DNA from: Spirodela intermedia
Lineage: Eukaryota > Streptophyta > Magnoliopsida > Alismatales > Araceae
DNA: 64,000 nucleotides
Assembly: GCA_902729315.2 (NCBI GenBank)
Contig: LR746277.1
Location: 5,337,001 to 5,401,000, forward strand
Direction of reading: 5' to 3'
Below, in pieces: positions 27,001 to 39,400 of this stretch. Made by a program: the position numbers and the translations under genes. The first letter of the stretch is position 1. Each line of letters opens with the position of its first letter. Below the pieces are notes generated by a model. It was not told where the DNA came from, made no database searches, and was given only the letters and a program-made list of their open reading frames with translations.

Positions 27001-28071
27001 GCAGAGCCAACAAAAATCAAGGTCACCACGTAACGGATGTTGCGTCACTGCATATCCTTTCATTTCGTTTCCGCCCCACCTCACTGGGAGAGAGAGAGAG
27101 AGAGAAAGACCTTGTAGCTGGCTCTGGACTCCAACCATTCGGCTATGGTGAAGAGGAAGACGATGGTGGCGGCTTCCCAGTAGTCTCTTAGGGCAATAGA
27201 CCCGCCGACTGTTAAAATCAGCAAAAATAACCACGGAGTTAGTCGCCAGTTGAGGACGAAGCAACCACCTTGCGTGCCATCCCCTACCCATGCGCTCGTT
27301 GGGAGGAGACGGTTTTTTGGCTGGGCGGCCAAATACGTTAAAACCCTAGCAACCGTTGAACAGAAAAAAAGAAAAGAAAAAGAAAACGGAGGGCTCATCC
27401 CAGTGATCCTCGGAGCTCTTATCAGGTAGAAAACGGATCGTGCAGTTTTGATTCTCGGCAGGTTGATTCCCCAAGAGCTGAGATACCTGCAATCAGCATG
27501 AGGATGTTGACGTCGAGCGTGAACCTCCGGATGGCGGCGAAGGCCCGGAGGAGGATCGGGGGGAGGCCGGCCGCCACTGCCGCCACGGCCAGCCATTGAA
27601 GAGGACGGTAGACCGGCTTCAGGAACGAAACCATCAGCAACACGCCGCAGGCGACTGTGTAAGGGCTCGGCCAGTGCCGGACTCCCCTGTTCTCGCCGTA
27701 TGCCCGGACGGTCGCTTCCAGCCTCGCCTCGTTCAGGGCTATCACTGATCAGAGCGAACCAGAACGTGAGTGAGTTCACCTAGGGCAACCATCGCAGGCA
27801 GACGAAGAAGAAGAAGAAGGTGCTAATGAATAGAAAGCTGGGTTCGGGATGCATCACCTATCTGGGTCTGAGAAACGAGGGCGCCATCATGGACGACGAT
27901 GACCGTCCTGGATGTGACGATAACTGTCACGGAGATGACCCCCTCCAGAGACCGCAGGATCTTTTCCACGAGGGGGACCTCGGAGGTGCAGCAGAGTCCC
28001 AGAACGTCGAAGTAGCTCTTCTGGTGCTTGGCTGCCCCCCCGTTCCTGCTGCCGTCTCCCTCTTCGGCCAT
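24098..28071 (-). CDS. HMA: P1B-type heavy-metal (Zn/Cd) transporting ATPase, HMA2/3/4 clade, copy 1 (intact)
   Basis: Nine exons: 28071-27858, 27744-27487, 27208-27111, 26721-26466, 26397-26260, 26164-25837, 25758-25556, 25464-25262 and 25183-24098. They join in one frame to about 927 residues. N-terminal metal-binding motif GLCCTSE in place of GMTCxxC. Membrane segments occur in exons 2-3. Actuator TGES is in exon 4. The ion-channel motif CPCAL and phosphorylation motif DKTGTLT are in exon 6, SSHPMA in exon 7, MLTGD in exon 8 and [10 protein letters not shown] in exon 9. Two last membrane helices precede a tail of about 240 residues rich in His and Cys with five CC pairs. Family members pump Zn and Cd out of the cytosol across the plasma membrane or tonoplast, using ATP. 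The family also suggests the HMA2-versus-HMA3 question, which the sequence alone does not settle. Exons 7-9 are nearly identical to copy 2. A possible 5'UTR intron donor (CAG/GTACAC) lies at about 28446. Confidence 0.95.
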
Positions 28072-28496
28072 CTGTCTCTGTCCGGAAAGGCGTCTCAGAC
28101 GAAAAGCAAGCAATAACGAAAGGTCGCGCTACAAAAGGAAGATATCATCCATCCAGAGCAAAAACCTAAAAGAGTCGGAATTAAATGACATGTCCTCTTT
28201 ATCTGAGCCAAGATTTCCGGGTATCGAGCTGGAAAAACCTTTAAGAGAAGTTGATTATCGGGGAGAAAACAGGAGGTAGAGCATATTCTCTTTGGGTAAA
28301 TTGTTCACGGAAGAGAGCAGGAAAAGGAAGGGGTCAACGACAGGGAAGCAAGAAGGGTTGATAGACAGTAGAGAAACGCTGAACTCCGTCATCAAGAAAC
28401 CTTCGGCCGACTGTACATGCAGAGACGCGAGCTCTAGAATGTGTACCTGGTCCTCGGGTATATCCGACTGAGCGGAGAGTATCAGAAGCGTCTCGG

Positions 28497-28506
28497 TTTA
28501 TATAGG
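28497..28506 (-). promoter_or_regulatory. TATA box of HMA copy 1
   Basis: On the minus strand the sequence reads CCTATATAAA, about 430 bp upstream of the ATG. That spacing fits a leader with a 5'UTR intron. The matching place in copy 2 (41062-41071) reads CCTACACAAG, so the box is absent there. Confidence 0.7.
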
Positions 28507-28561
28507 GAGAGAAATCGTTGGTACCCGTTTTCCTGCTCCGTACCCGGATGGCTAACAGATG

Positions 28562-28562
<1 letters not shown>

Positions 28563-28629
<67 letters not shown>

Positions 28630-28760
28630 ACTCTCGCTCGCAGTCTCTCTCTGTGTCACACTCTCGCTATATCTGTCACTCACTCTGTATCGCTATCTCT
28701 TTCTCTCGTTATGTATCTCTCTCTAGCTATCTCTCTCTTTCTTTCTCACTCTCTCTCTCT
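28563..28760. repeat. (CT)n microsatellite and CT-rich tract upstream of HMA copy 1 TATA box
   Basis: About 31 CT units (28563-28625) followed by an imperfect CT-rich stretch. On the HMA sense strand it is a GA repeat starting about 57 bp upstream of the TATA box, a position where GAGA-type elements can act. A second CT run lies at 28986-29027. Confidence 0.9.
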
Positions 28761-28985
28761 GCTGCGTGGATGTGGCATCCATATCAGCTCCCACTGAGAG
28801 GCCGTGGTTGTCGAAACACCCAGCGTATGGGTGGTTGTAATCCTAGCTCACGGCACTTGTTTTGACTTTTGCCATAAAAATCTTCGTTCGAGGCCATTAC
28901 CCTCTTTTCTTTTGGCCTTCTGCTATCGTAAACTGCTCTCTTCTTATAACATTGAGCTCCTACGATGCGCTTACCCATCGACGAT

Positions 28986-29019
<34 letters not shown>

Positions 29020-29256
29020 TCTCTCTCATGGGCTCCGATTGAACCAATCATATCCGAATGACAACTGGGCTTCAGGGAATTATGCGTTTCCGTAGCATAA
29101 TTTTACTTGGGCCTCTTATAAGCCCAATAAGAAAACTTAAAATTTTAATATATATATATTAAAATCTGTCGGAGCTTATTCTCAATATTGACGTATAACT
29201 TCGGGAGAAGAATATTAATAATTATATTATATAAAATTCAAAGTATGTTTATGAAC

Positions 29257-32200
29257 ACGTGGGCCACTTAGATGAAGACACGATACCATGCCGATTATCG
29301 AATTGCCGGACCCAAACTTCTCACTGCCGGAGAGAGTTTCTAAACGGTTGTACCGTGGACCCGTTTGTTAAGCGCCGTCTTCCTTCTTTGGCGTCCCCGG
29401 GGGCGACTTAATGGAAGCACGGCGCCGCCGCCTGCTCCGTTGCCGCCGGAGCACATAGAAAGCGCCGAGTCAACCCTAGGGTCTTGATAATCCCGCCAGT
29501 TTCCTGTTCGTTCTGGCGAGTTGTCGGAAGAAGGAGCCCTCCGGCTCGTCCTGGTGGCGAGGAAAGGAGGGTTCGGGCTTCCCATGGCTTGCTCATCGTG
29601 CCTCTGGGTCGCGAGTACATATTCGAATTATACTCTCGCGGAGCAAGGAATGTATTAAGAACAAGGAAAACAACAGCAAACAACAGAAAAAAAGGATTGG
29701 CCAGTTCGAGATGGCCGATCTCCACTGGTTCCTTCTGTTTCCTCTTTTTCCGATTCCCTCTCATCTCCGTCTTCCTCTATTTTTATAGCTGTGTGCACCG
29801 TCATTTCTGTTTCTCGAACTAGGACGGGGCTTCTTTATCAATTGACAGCCCGGCCCGTACTTATCCTGATTGAACCGTTCGTTAGAACCATTATTGACAG
29901 TTAGACCGCGGTTTCTATGACTGCACTTATTCTGAATTATATATCACTTAAGCTTGCACACCCATTTCATCATTTGCCCTTCTCACTTCGATTGAATGGA
30001 TTATTCGAAATTCATCGGATGAAGATGATCAGCCATCCAGTCAGCGAGTATATATGATTTGATTCATTATTCATCCGAAATAATGGTACATTTTTTTTTA
30101 ACTTCTTGACAAGAACCGATGGATATGGCTGTGACGAGGAAACTCCATTTCCCTCCTTCTATCTTCTGGATACTGAAATCATTCTGTCGAACCCATTCAT
30201 CTAGCAATGCTCCCGCTGTGGTATTTTTCCTCTTGAACCCATTCTGTCCCAATAAGTTCTATTTTTTTCTTTTCTTGCAGACCATAACCCATTCATCGAA
30301 TTAAGTGACTATATGGCTTACAACAATGAGAATGGAGGAGCCATTGATAAGTTGAAAGAGGATGGAATCTCTATATGGCTTTCTCATTGATTGGTTGTCT
30401 ACAAAACTGATGGTCAATCCCGCTTGCTGATGCCACATTGTATGAGTTACGGGTTGAATTTGATGGAAGTTATGTGGACACAATATACTTATCTGATCTT
30501 CCTTGGCCAATTAGAAAGGTTTTTCACTAGAAGCAAAGTAGACTTGACAATAATATAATGGGGATAACGAAACTCAATGCTATAGAGAGAGAAGACAAGG
30601 TGCCATGCGATTTACTTCATCATACTTATGTTGGGTTCTTTGCCCATTTATTTTGTGATTAGTAAGTTATCATAATCTGTTGGCAAATCTACATGATGGC
30701 TAAGCAAGCATATGAAGTTTTATCCTTGAGGTTAGAGAATCAAAAAAATTTCTTTGAGAACATGATGCAGCCGTATACGCAGAAAGTGAACAATAGACTG
30801 AAGCTAGAGACCCAACCACTTTGAAATTGAGCCACAATGAGAAGAATATTCAGAGTACTTAATTAACTTTTGGGCTCAACAAAGGCACGGAAAGTTACTT
30901 TAGAAAAGCTAATTTTTCATAAACTTGCTTTATGTCTCCTTTCTTCTAGAAGATGTTTTAAAGGGCCTACCCTTAGAATCTATTTAGGATATATATTGCC
31001 AATTTGTTGTAAGTCATTTCACAAATAGTCAGATCTTGCCTTTAGGATTTGGTCAAATCTTTATTTAGTAGTCTCTTTGAGGTAGTTTCAGAGTAAGTCA
31101 GAGCGTCTTTCTATGATCTGCTTATGATACTACTTTAGGAACTCCCCACCTCCTTTTAGACTTTGTTCAATAGTGGTATCGGACTCTCGACCTAGGGCCC
31201 ATTATGGATTCTAGGGTTTCTTCTCCTGTGTCAACATGGTATCAGAGCCTTATATATCCCTCGTCGTCGTCCTCCTCTCTGGCGCGCGCTGCTCTCTCCT
31301 CCTCGCCGGCCTCTTCCCTCTCGGGCGGCTCTTCAGCGTCGCCGCTCTTCCCTCTTTCGGAGTCGTCGTCTCTGCCGTCGCTCTCCTTCTCCTTTCGGCG
31401 CCACCCTCCTTGCCTCCGCTTCCACCTCCCTCCAGGCCGCCGGCCGCTCGTCCAGGCTGTCATGCCGCCGTCGCTCTCCTCCTCGCCGGTGTCGCCTCCT
31501 GGCGCCCTGCATTGCCTCCTGACGCCTCATGCGTCACCTTCCGGCACCCTGCGTCACCTTCCGGTGCCCCGCGCCGCCTCCCGATGCCTTGCGCGTTGAC
31601 TCTTGGCGCCCCGCACCGCCTCCCGACGCCTCACAACGTCATCTCATCTCAACTGCCTCCAATGCTAGTGCTTCAGCTGGCTGTCACTCTTCTGGCACTC
31701 CATCATGGCAGTGCTCATCTCGTAGATGTCTTCACGAAGAGTCTGACCTGCATATCCTACGTCAGTTGTCAGTTCTTCTGTCACTCCATCAGTAGGTTAC
31801 TCAACGGCACTCCATCATGGCAATACCCATCACAGACGTCTTCACGAAGAGTTTGGCCTACATCTCCTACGACGCCACGTGTACCAAGTTGGGCATATTC
31901 TACTTATATGCTCCAACTTGAGGGGAAGTGTTTGATAGTACTATCAAACTCCTGGCCCACTAGGGCCCATTATTTATCTCTCTTTTCTCATCTTTCTTTT
32001 TTCTTCTCTTCTATATAATCTCATGTACTCCTCTTCTTCTTTAGAGAAGGATTATGGATTCTAAAGTTTTTTCTCTCGTGTCAATAGGGTTTATATCTAT
32101 TTACTTGTAAATTCAAGTGCGCCTTTGTGAATTCAAGGGTCCGTTATTGATTTTCTTGATTCAAGGTCATGTCTACTTGTGGATTCAATGATTGAATACT

Positions 32201-34275
32201 CTAATTCTATAGATTCAAAAGTTAGTTTCTTCTTCAAAGTTTGTGCTTGGTGAATTCAAGCTCGAATCTTATTATCTTCTATGTTACTATTATGTCAGTT
32301 GGGTTATCTTAGATGCCATGATTTTTTGATTTTTAGCCCAATTCTATAGTGAAGCTCCGTTCTGCACATAAGTTTAATAATAAATACTGTCTTTTCCTTT
32401 GACTAGGCTGACTAGCTTGGACGCTGTTTTCCTCGAGCATGCTCTTTTTGTGCTGCAAGCTTCACCTGTGAGTCACCTTCTGTTCTCCTATCATCTATGT
32501 CTTGTTGTCCACGGTTCAAAATGAAGCTCATCTCTTTATTTATGCTTTTCTAGACAGAGGATGCTCATCGACCTAATTTTCATTGGAATCTGTGTTTAGT
32601 GTTGAATCTCAGGAGTTTTTTAGCATCGTGTGGCTGACGATATTTTGGTCTCCTCCCTCATTCTGATCAGTATACAATGAAGAAAAGTGCTGGATAGCCT
32701 TTTATCTCCTGCACTCTGGCTTTTAATAACCATGCATCTTGATGATGCTCCATTTCTGTGGAGTAAACTGATGAATTTCTTCCCTCCATGAGAACACATT
32801 TTCTAGGTTCAATGCTGGTCAGTAGTGATCGACCCATCTCAGTGAAAATATATTTTTTGACCATTGGCAGGCGTCCCTTACCTTGGGCATTCCATCAGGC
32901 AAATTTTATCTTCTTCACCACTTGGACTGATCAGCCATGGTCAATAGAACATTATCCAACACTCTTGACTCGGGACGATGGCAATGCCGTCTTCCCAACA
33001 TTGTGACAAGAAGTCAACTCAGTACATTGACACACTTTTGACATGAAAAACTCACTGTCCTTGAAAGGTCTCCGTGTAGCACTGACCATCTAAAATGTGG
33101 TGTGTGGAATTGGAATGGTGTTAGTCTCGGATGGAAGAGTTTCTCTCTGTTGCTCCATAACTGTTGACTGCGGAGAGTAGTAGAGCCCAGCCAAGTTGGA
33201 GACGCACTGGGTACCCTCTTTCCACGTTTCTTCCTCAATATTTATCATCAAACCATCCTGATGATCCTGCCGCCTATGTGATTGGGCGATCTTCCTCATC
33301 TGTCTTCTCCAATGAAATAATCACCGTGCATCATGAAAAAGGTGTTTACTCATGTGGTAAACGTTGGGGATTGACCTCTGTCTAGCATCAGCTAGAAATT
33401 GGAAGCTTCGTCATCTTCCCCTTGCTGGAAGGATATCATGGCATCAACTTTATAATCTGGCTGCCAAATGTATAATGTATTGATACTCAATAAACGAAAA
33501 CATTCTCACTGCTTCCAGCTGTTTCTGTTTTCATGTTCGCCTTATTTCCGCACCCTCTTCTTTCCCGGAAGATCATGAACTGATGTGCAATTCTCAACTT
33601 CTTGAACTCTTGGTTTGGATGTTCCTTTTCTTATTGCTGGTTTTTCTTATTCATCAGCAGTCTTCTCTTCTGACTGCCGCTTTAGGAAAACATCAGCGCT
33701 GCGAAAACTTCTGTGAAGCCGTTACAATCTCGTGAAATATGTGGAAAATCGGAAGGAGTTCCTTGAAGCTGTCTCTTCGTCATCTTCCATATCCGGATTC
33801 CCATTTGATCCTCCAACATCTTCGACATTTTGAAAGCCTCCTCACATTGGTTTTGGAGCAAGTGGAAATTGTCAAGAATGTTTCACATTTTAGTTCTCCT
33901 TGGTTGCACCTGCGTGTGGAGTTGTTGTTGTTGGGATTCGATATACTTACCGAGCAATCGGCATTTATTCACACACATAGATTTACATGTTTATATATGA
34001 TATGATATGTGTTTCGAGTAACGTACACAGTAAGTTGACCTGGGTTATGGTTGGACGTCCACGCGGCTTCGCCTTGCTAGGTTCAAAGTCCAAACCCTAA
34101 CCCGAACCCAAACAGCAGAGAGAGAGGACGGAGGAAGAAAGGGCTTCAAAAGGAGAGCCAAGTATTTCCTCCTCGCTCAGCTGGTCTTCTGTCGTGGTGT
34201 TCCCCGCGCTTTTGGGACCCATCGCTGCCCACGAAGAATTATAGATGGACGAGGACGACGACGACCTGAGCCACT
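29257..34275 (+). pseudogene. Metaxin-like pseudogene (duplicate of the gene at 53068-56255)
   Basis: Collinear with the intact metaxin gene from its promoter (CACGTGG, GCCGATTATCG, GCGCCGTCTTCC) through all six exons. Exon remnants lie at about 29525-29600, 30284-30600, 30685-30761, 32408-32468, 33687-33855 and 34082-34270. It is broken in several ways. The segment holding the start codon is deleted. Exon 2 loses about a dozen codons after the Glu-Asp-Gly-Ile segment and soon meets a stop. A 1.5 kb retroelement sits at the exon 3 end and removes its donor. Exon 5 has frameshifts, and exon 6 has a frameshift and a stop before the acidic tail. It cannot make the mitochondrial import protein. 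Confidence 0.92.
30762..32302 (+). mobile_element. Defective Copia-type retroelement inserted in the metaxin pseudogene
   Basis: The insertion separates GAGAACA (exon 3 end) from TTATCTTAGATGCC (start of intron 3 homology). Core signals: a primer-binding site TGGTATCAGAGC at 31235-31246 directly after an LTR end (GTGTCAACA); near the right end two partly repeated DVFTKSL segments, then a KLGIFYLYAPT-like end, all typical of the Copia RNase H terminus; and a purine tract GAGGGGAAG followed by an LTR starting TGTTTGATAG (about 31930) and ending GTGTCAATA (about 32087). Nearly all of gag-pol is missing. The left LTR shows only its two ends, with the middle deleted. Sequence on both sides (30762-31150, 32090-32302) may belong to another old element. 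Confidence 0.75.
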
Positions 34276-34499
34276 GCGTGGGCTTCACAGGGTTCTATCC
34301 ACTGCACCTTGACAGCCCTCCCTTTCTTCCCCTCCCCGTTTTGGGAAGTGGGTCGGCCGAGTTCCCATGGAAAATTCCAGTTTTCTTCCTTTTTTAGACC
34401 TTTTTCAAAGCAATGTGAATGGCTCTTGGTTGACGACGGGAGAACGTGGAGTTGTCGATTTCTTGATGCATCTGAAAGGGTCTATTCTGTGGAAGTATG

Positions 34500-34662
34500 A
34501 TTTCATTGGTCGGTTATTCAAGACGCATGAACAAGGCGAGCTACATCACGCCGTCGCAGGGGGAGACCCATTGGGCAACCGAGCGCATTGGCCAAAGAGG
34601 CAGAAGGCGTGGGCGGCGGCGGCGGCGCCTCTTCCCTTCATGAGCTCACCCACCTTCTCACA
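34500..34662 (-). pseudogene. Remnant of a DUF247 gene 3' end
   Basis: This stretch matches the 3' end and downstream flank of the intact DUF247 gene (56550-56735). Shared sequence includes CATCACGCCGTC, GGGGGAG, GAGGCAGAA, and GCGTGGGC followed by GGCGGCGGCGCCTCT. The Phe-coding GAA repeat of the intact gene is absent. The match stops at about 34660, where block A2 begins, so only the C-terminal end remains. Confidence 0.75.
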
Positions 34663-34664
34663 AT

Positions 34665-35814
34665 CATGCTCAGCGAGTCACCTTATCTCCAATAGCGGTG
34701 TTTTGGCCAGGAAAGCTTGGGGGGACACACGTGGGGAACCCCCCCCCTCCAGGTACTATTCCCTTTCGGACAAGTCGATGTGTGGCCCACAAAGCAGATA
34801 CGCGGGCGGCGCCGGACTACTTGCAGAAGGGATCAGCCGGATGGGAGAGAGGTTGGCATGGCTCCATCTCTCGTCACAGTGCAGCTGGTCGCCCCCTTGA
34901 GCTGTCTGTTTCCTGGGAAGTTTTCCGGGGAAGAAGTTTTTAAATAGAACACGGTTGTAGAAGATTATGGGAGGGCGATAAGGAGATACCGAGATCCAGG
35001 AGGGTAAACGATGGCTTGGATCCTCCCGCTCGACATAGAGAAGGTCGTCTTCGTGGCGGCTTGAGCATCGTAGAACCGAGATTACTCGGACAAGAAGGTA
35101 CATGTCAGCTACTCCATTTCTTTATTTGGCGAATCATCATCTGGGACAGAGGTCGACTCGGACAAGGATGACTAGAGAGAAACGCCAGCGAATTCACGGG
35201 CCTCCGATCACTCAAGTTGCTCTGCCCTGGTGCAGGCTTTTCTTACAACGACGTCCCACTTGCCAACGGCTGCTCTAACGGCATCAGCCGGCAGCGGTAG
35301 CAGAGGCCGCGCTATAGTCGAGCTCCCTCCGCCGCCGCCGCCGCTGCCGCTCAAGGAAGACCTGTGTTTCATGAGGAAAAAAGCTGTTTTATTTCCAACG
35401 GACATCCTTCCTTCCGATTTCGATTAGAAGAGCGAGGATTATCCAAGCGATGCCCGCCGACACTCGCTGAGGCACGGTTGGCCGAGGACCGTGACGTACC
35501 CTTGATCCATTGCACGACACAGAAGCTTCACTTTGGTCGGAAAGAGAGCGGCTCTCGACCCAGCGAATGGCCAGATAGATTGACTCACTGCTGACGTCTT
35601 GCGCACAGATGGATGCATTCCACTAACAATAATTCCTGGAGGACAGCATTCTCTTCCCCCCACTTTTGTCCTCATTCAACATCCATAGCCGTGAGTTATT
35701 GAGAAGGGAGGAGTCTCTAGCTCAACACGGAATAGTCTTAGTTGTATATGACAAAGAAGGAAAGTAGAGAGAGAGAGAGAGAGAGGGGGAGGGAGAGAGA
35801 GAGAGAGAGAGAGA
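34665..35814 (+). repeat. Duplicated block A, copy 2
   Basis: Collinear partner of 17552-18757 and ending in a GA microsatellite (35768-35814). Here block A is fused on its left to the DUF247 remnant and on its right, almost at once, to the 3' flank of HMA copy 2. It thus shows the tandem-duplication junction and the undisturbed order of the unit. Confidence 0.8.
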
Positions 35815-36423
35815 GTACGTAAGGTTCCACTTGCGTAAATTGTTTATTTAAACACAATTATACATATTCCCGGTTAGCAGATTTGGAGGCATGAATGCCG
35901 TGGTCGACATAGATCGGGGTCACTCATGGGATCCGTTGACGCCGCCTTGGAGGATTTGGCTTTTATATGCATGGATGGGAACAACCTTGTTCGCGTTAGT
36001 AGTTGTGCAATCAAAGGCGAGGGAAACTGACCACACGCTCGGCCCGCGTGGATTACTGTGGCTCCACAGAAAGCTGTGCAGCGGAGATCGGCGTGCGAAC
36101 TATTATCGCCCTTATCGACGTCATCTCCCGTTCCTATGCAGATCGCCGCCAACCTCAACGGCGAGTTGCCTTGGCGTTAGCCCGGCGAGATTCCTGGAGC
36201 CGGGCAACTCCGTTGACGGGCTCATCGTTTCCTGTCTGATAGCGTTGCTGCTCCTAACCAGCTTCTCGGACAACACGGTTCAACTTCCAAACAAAGACAC
36301 TTCAAAGGGTAATTCATGCTACCGGTACGCCCTCAAGCTAACATATCATGACCGCCACTATTCGTGACCACATTGGGAAAAAGCAAGCCACCACCTAGGG
36401 GGAAGAGACAATGCCGTCGATTG

Positions 36424-39400
36424 CTACTCGGTGAAGATCTCCTTGAGCTGGGGCAGGTTGCTGCCGCCGCCGCCGCCGCCGCCGCCGGCCACGCAGCAAA
36501 GATCCCCCTCGCACCCGCTCGAGTAGAGGGTGCCGCAGTTGCTCTGGCAGCAGGCTGACACCGGTCGGTTCCGGAAGTCGCGGCAGGAATGATGGGAGTG
36601 GCACGTCGCCGTACACACAACGGCCTCGTCGCACGCGGCGTAGCTCCAGCGTCCCGGCTTGTCCACATTGACGTGCACCGCCGGCCCGTCCTCGCGGGAG
36701 CAGCAGCTGTGGTGCGGGTTTTCAGCGGCCGTCGTTGCGCAGCAGTCGTCGCGGCGGCCTTCCACGGCACTCATGGAGATGGAATGGCATTCGTTTCTCC
36801 CTTCGTCCTCTGAGTGCGCACCAGACTCGTTATGGTCCTGGCCGTGGGGGTGGACATGGTGATGATGATTGTCATCTTGCACATGAGAGTCGTGGTGGCC
36901 GTGGTCGTGCTCGTGGAGGTGGTGATGACTGTGGTCGTCAGGATATCCGTGGCTGTGCGTACCATCGCCGGAGCATTTCCCAACAGCTGTTGCCGCCTCT
37001 GTCTCACGGTCGGGGAAACGAGAGCAGCAACTCTCTCCAGCCGCCGCGCATGGGTCAGCATGACCATAGCGGAGCCCGGCGTGGTGATGGACGCCATTCC
37101 TGCTGGAGTGCATCTTGTGTGAGGAGCCGCAGCATCTGCTTTTCTTTCTCCGGCTGGAGTTCAGCAGGAGCATGCTGTTGAAGATGACCAGGAGGCAGGT
37201 GCCGACGTCGGAGAGGATGGCGGCCCACAAGAGCGGGCGTCCCGCAAAGGCCAGTGCGATGATGGCGGCCTTGGTGACCACCGACATGACGATGTTCTGG
37301 ACGACCTTGCGATGGGTCTTCCTCCCCAGGCGGATGGCGTCGAGGATCTTACGGACATCGTTGGACATGAGGGTGACGTGGCTCGTCTCCATGGCGATGG
37401 CGGACCCCGATATCCCCATGGAGATGCCCACGTCCGCTGCAGCCAGCGCGGGGGCGTCGTTCATTCCGTCTCCGACCATCACAATGGAGCCCTCTTTGAC
37501 CTTGAGGTTCCTCACTATGTTGACCTTGTCCTCCGGCAGGAGCTCAGCGTGGACCATGTCCAGGGCGTCACCCATCTGCGGGCGGATAGCAGGGCGGGAC
37601 GTTATAGTAGTAGAAAAAAGACATTTTTTATATAATGTATATGAATATCTTACCTGGTTTTGTGCGGACATGGCGGCGGCCTTGCTGTCGCCGGTGAGCA
37701 TCGCCGTCTTAATGCCCATGCGCTTCAACCCTATAACCGCCTCCGCGGCGCCAGTCCGGCAAGTGTCAGAGAGGCTGAATACTCCGATGGGTACCCCACC
37801 GGAGAAGACGTACCCGACCGTCGTCCCTTTCATCTCCATCTCGACCTCCTCCGGAACTGCAGATCCAAAAATCCGTTAGGTTGGGGATTAAAAAAAACAG
37901 AATACGAATAGGCCATTTTTCAAAAGGTAGAGATCGTCTTCTTCAACCTGCTGCGCACCCCGCCCGAGCAGCGATTCTCTGGTTGCCAACGTATATCTGA
38001 TGCCCGTCGATCTCCCCGTAGATCCCTTCTCCGGGATACATGTGGAACTCCTTCACATTCTCAGGTCTCGGCTCGATGGAACTGAAGCGCGCGTAATCGG
38101 CGAGCGCAGCTGCCATCGGGTGGCTCGACTTACTCTCGACGCTTGACACCCTGCAAGATCAAACAGGTGAGAAGAACCACTACCCAGGAAGTCGATGCTC
38201 TGAGACTTGGATTTCACTGGGACCTCTGTGCTCACTCACCAGTAGAGAAGGGAGTGCACGTCGGGGGATTTCCCGATCGCCCGAAACTCCACCACGGTGA
38301 ATTCTCCTCTGGTGACTGTTCCCGTCTTGTCGAAGGCGACGACCCTGGTGTTCGCCAGGGCCTCGAGGATGTCCCCGCCCTTGACTAGCACCCCACTCTT
38401 AGCGGCCTTCGAGAGGGCGCAGAAGGTGGCCACGGGGGTGGAGAGCACCAGCGCGCAAGGGCATGCGCACACCAGGAGGACCAGCGACATGCGGAGCCAG
38501 TGCTTCACGTTGTCGGCCCTGGCTGCTGTGGGAACGACGGCGACGAGGGCTGCTGCCAGCACAACCGCTGTGACAAGGACAGATTCGAGTATAATATAAA
38601 CAGAAAGCCCCATGTCGAGCGCCGAGCCAAGGTCAAACTCCCTGTGGGATCCTCACCTGGTGTATAGTACTTGGCGCAGGAGTCAATGATCCTTTGGGTC
38701 CTGGACTTGCTGTTCTGGGCCTCCTCCACCAACTTCGTCATCTTCGCCACGGCGGAGTTCTCAGCCGAGGCAGTGGTTCTTACGGCGACGTAACCTGCCG
38801 GGGGGCGGGGTTAACTCATCGAATTAGAATCCTCAAGAAGTCAACGTGGAGACGGCTCACCGTTGATGTTGAGGGTGCCGGCCCAGACTTGAGACAGGGG
38901 ATGCTTGGGGACAGGGAAGGACTCCCCCGTCAGGCTGCTCTCGTCCACCTCGCAGCGCCCGTCCAAGACGACGCCATCGATCGGGATCAGCTCCCCAGCC
39001 TTGACGGCGAGGAGGGTGTTGACCTCAACATCCTTCGCGTCGACCACCTCGCCCGTCTCCGCCAGCACGGCCTTCTGTGGGGCCATGCTCATCAGCGCTG
39101 ACATCACGGCCGCCGCCTGCGGACCTTGTTGTTAGTCTTGCTCATGAGGAATTAAAAAAGGGCCTTCCCGGGCAGGTTGTGCCCGGGGCCGGTGCTAATG
39201 TTTCGCCCATGGCGATCTCTCAGTTACCAAGGTCAACCCCCCCAAGTTGGGAGCGTCCCCTGTTTCTAATTGTGGCTTGGGGTCGATGACGGATCGACGG
39301 AGTCCATCAAAGCCACATGTTCAAGCCCATTCGGCTTGAGCTGCCTAGATCAGGCGACAGCGACGGGGCGACTGACCCCTGGCAGGGCCTCAATAATTAG

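Noticed and set aside
28441-28865. Ser-Leu-rich frames of 115-118 residues
   Set aside because: Created by the CT microsatellite; no start context or conserved part.
31236-32018. 260-residue open frame starting in the primer-binding site
   Set aside because: The ATG is part of the TGGTATCAGAGC region of the retroelement. The product is a low-complexity Ser/Pro/Leu frame running into the pol tail.
32788-33006. 72-residue frame identical in both metaxin loci (also 54773-54991)
   Set aside because: It lies inside intron 4; the spliced frame without it matches the metaxin family without a gap. Identity is explained by the conserved or converted intron tract.
34367-34900. 177-residue open frame
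   Set aside because: It runs across the duplication junction from metaxin 3' flank and DUF247 remnant into block A2, so it is a chance chimera of unrelated pieces.
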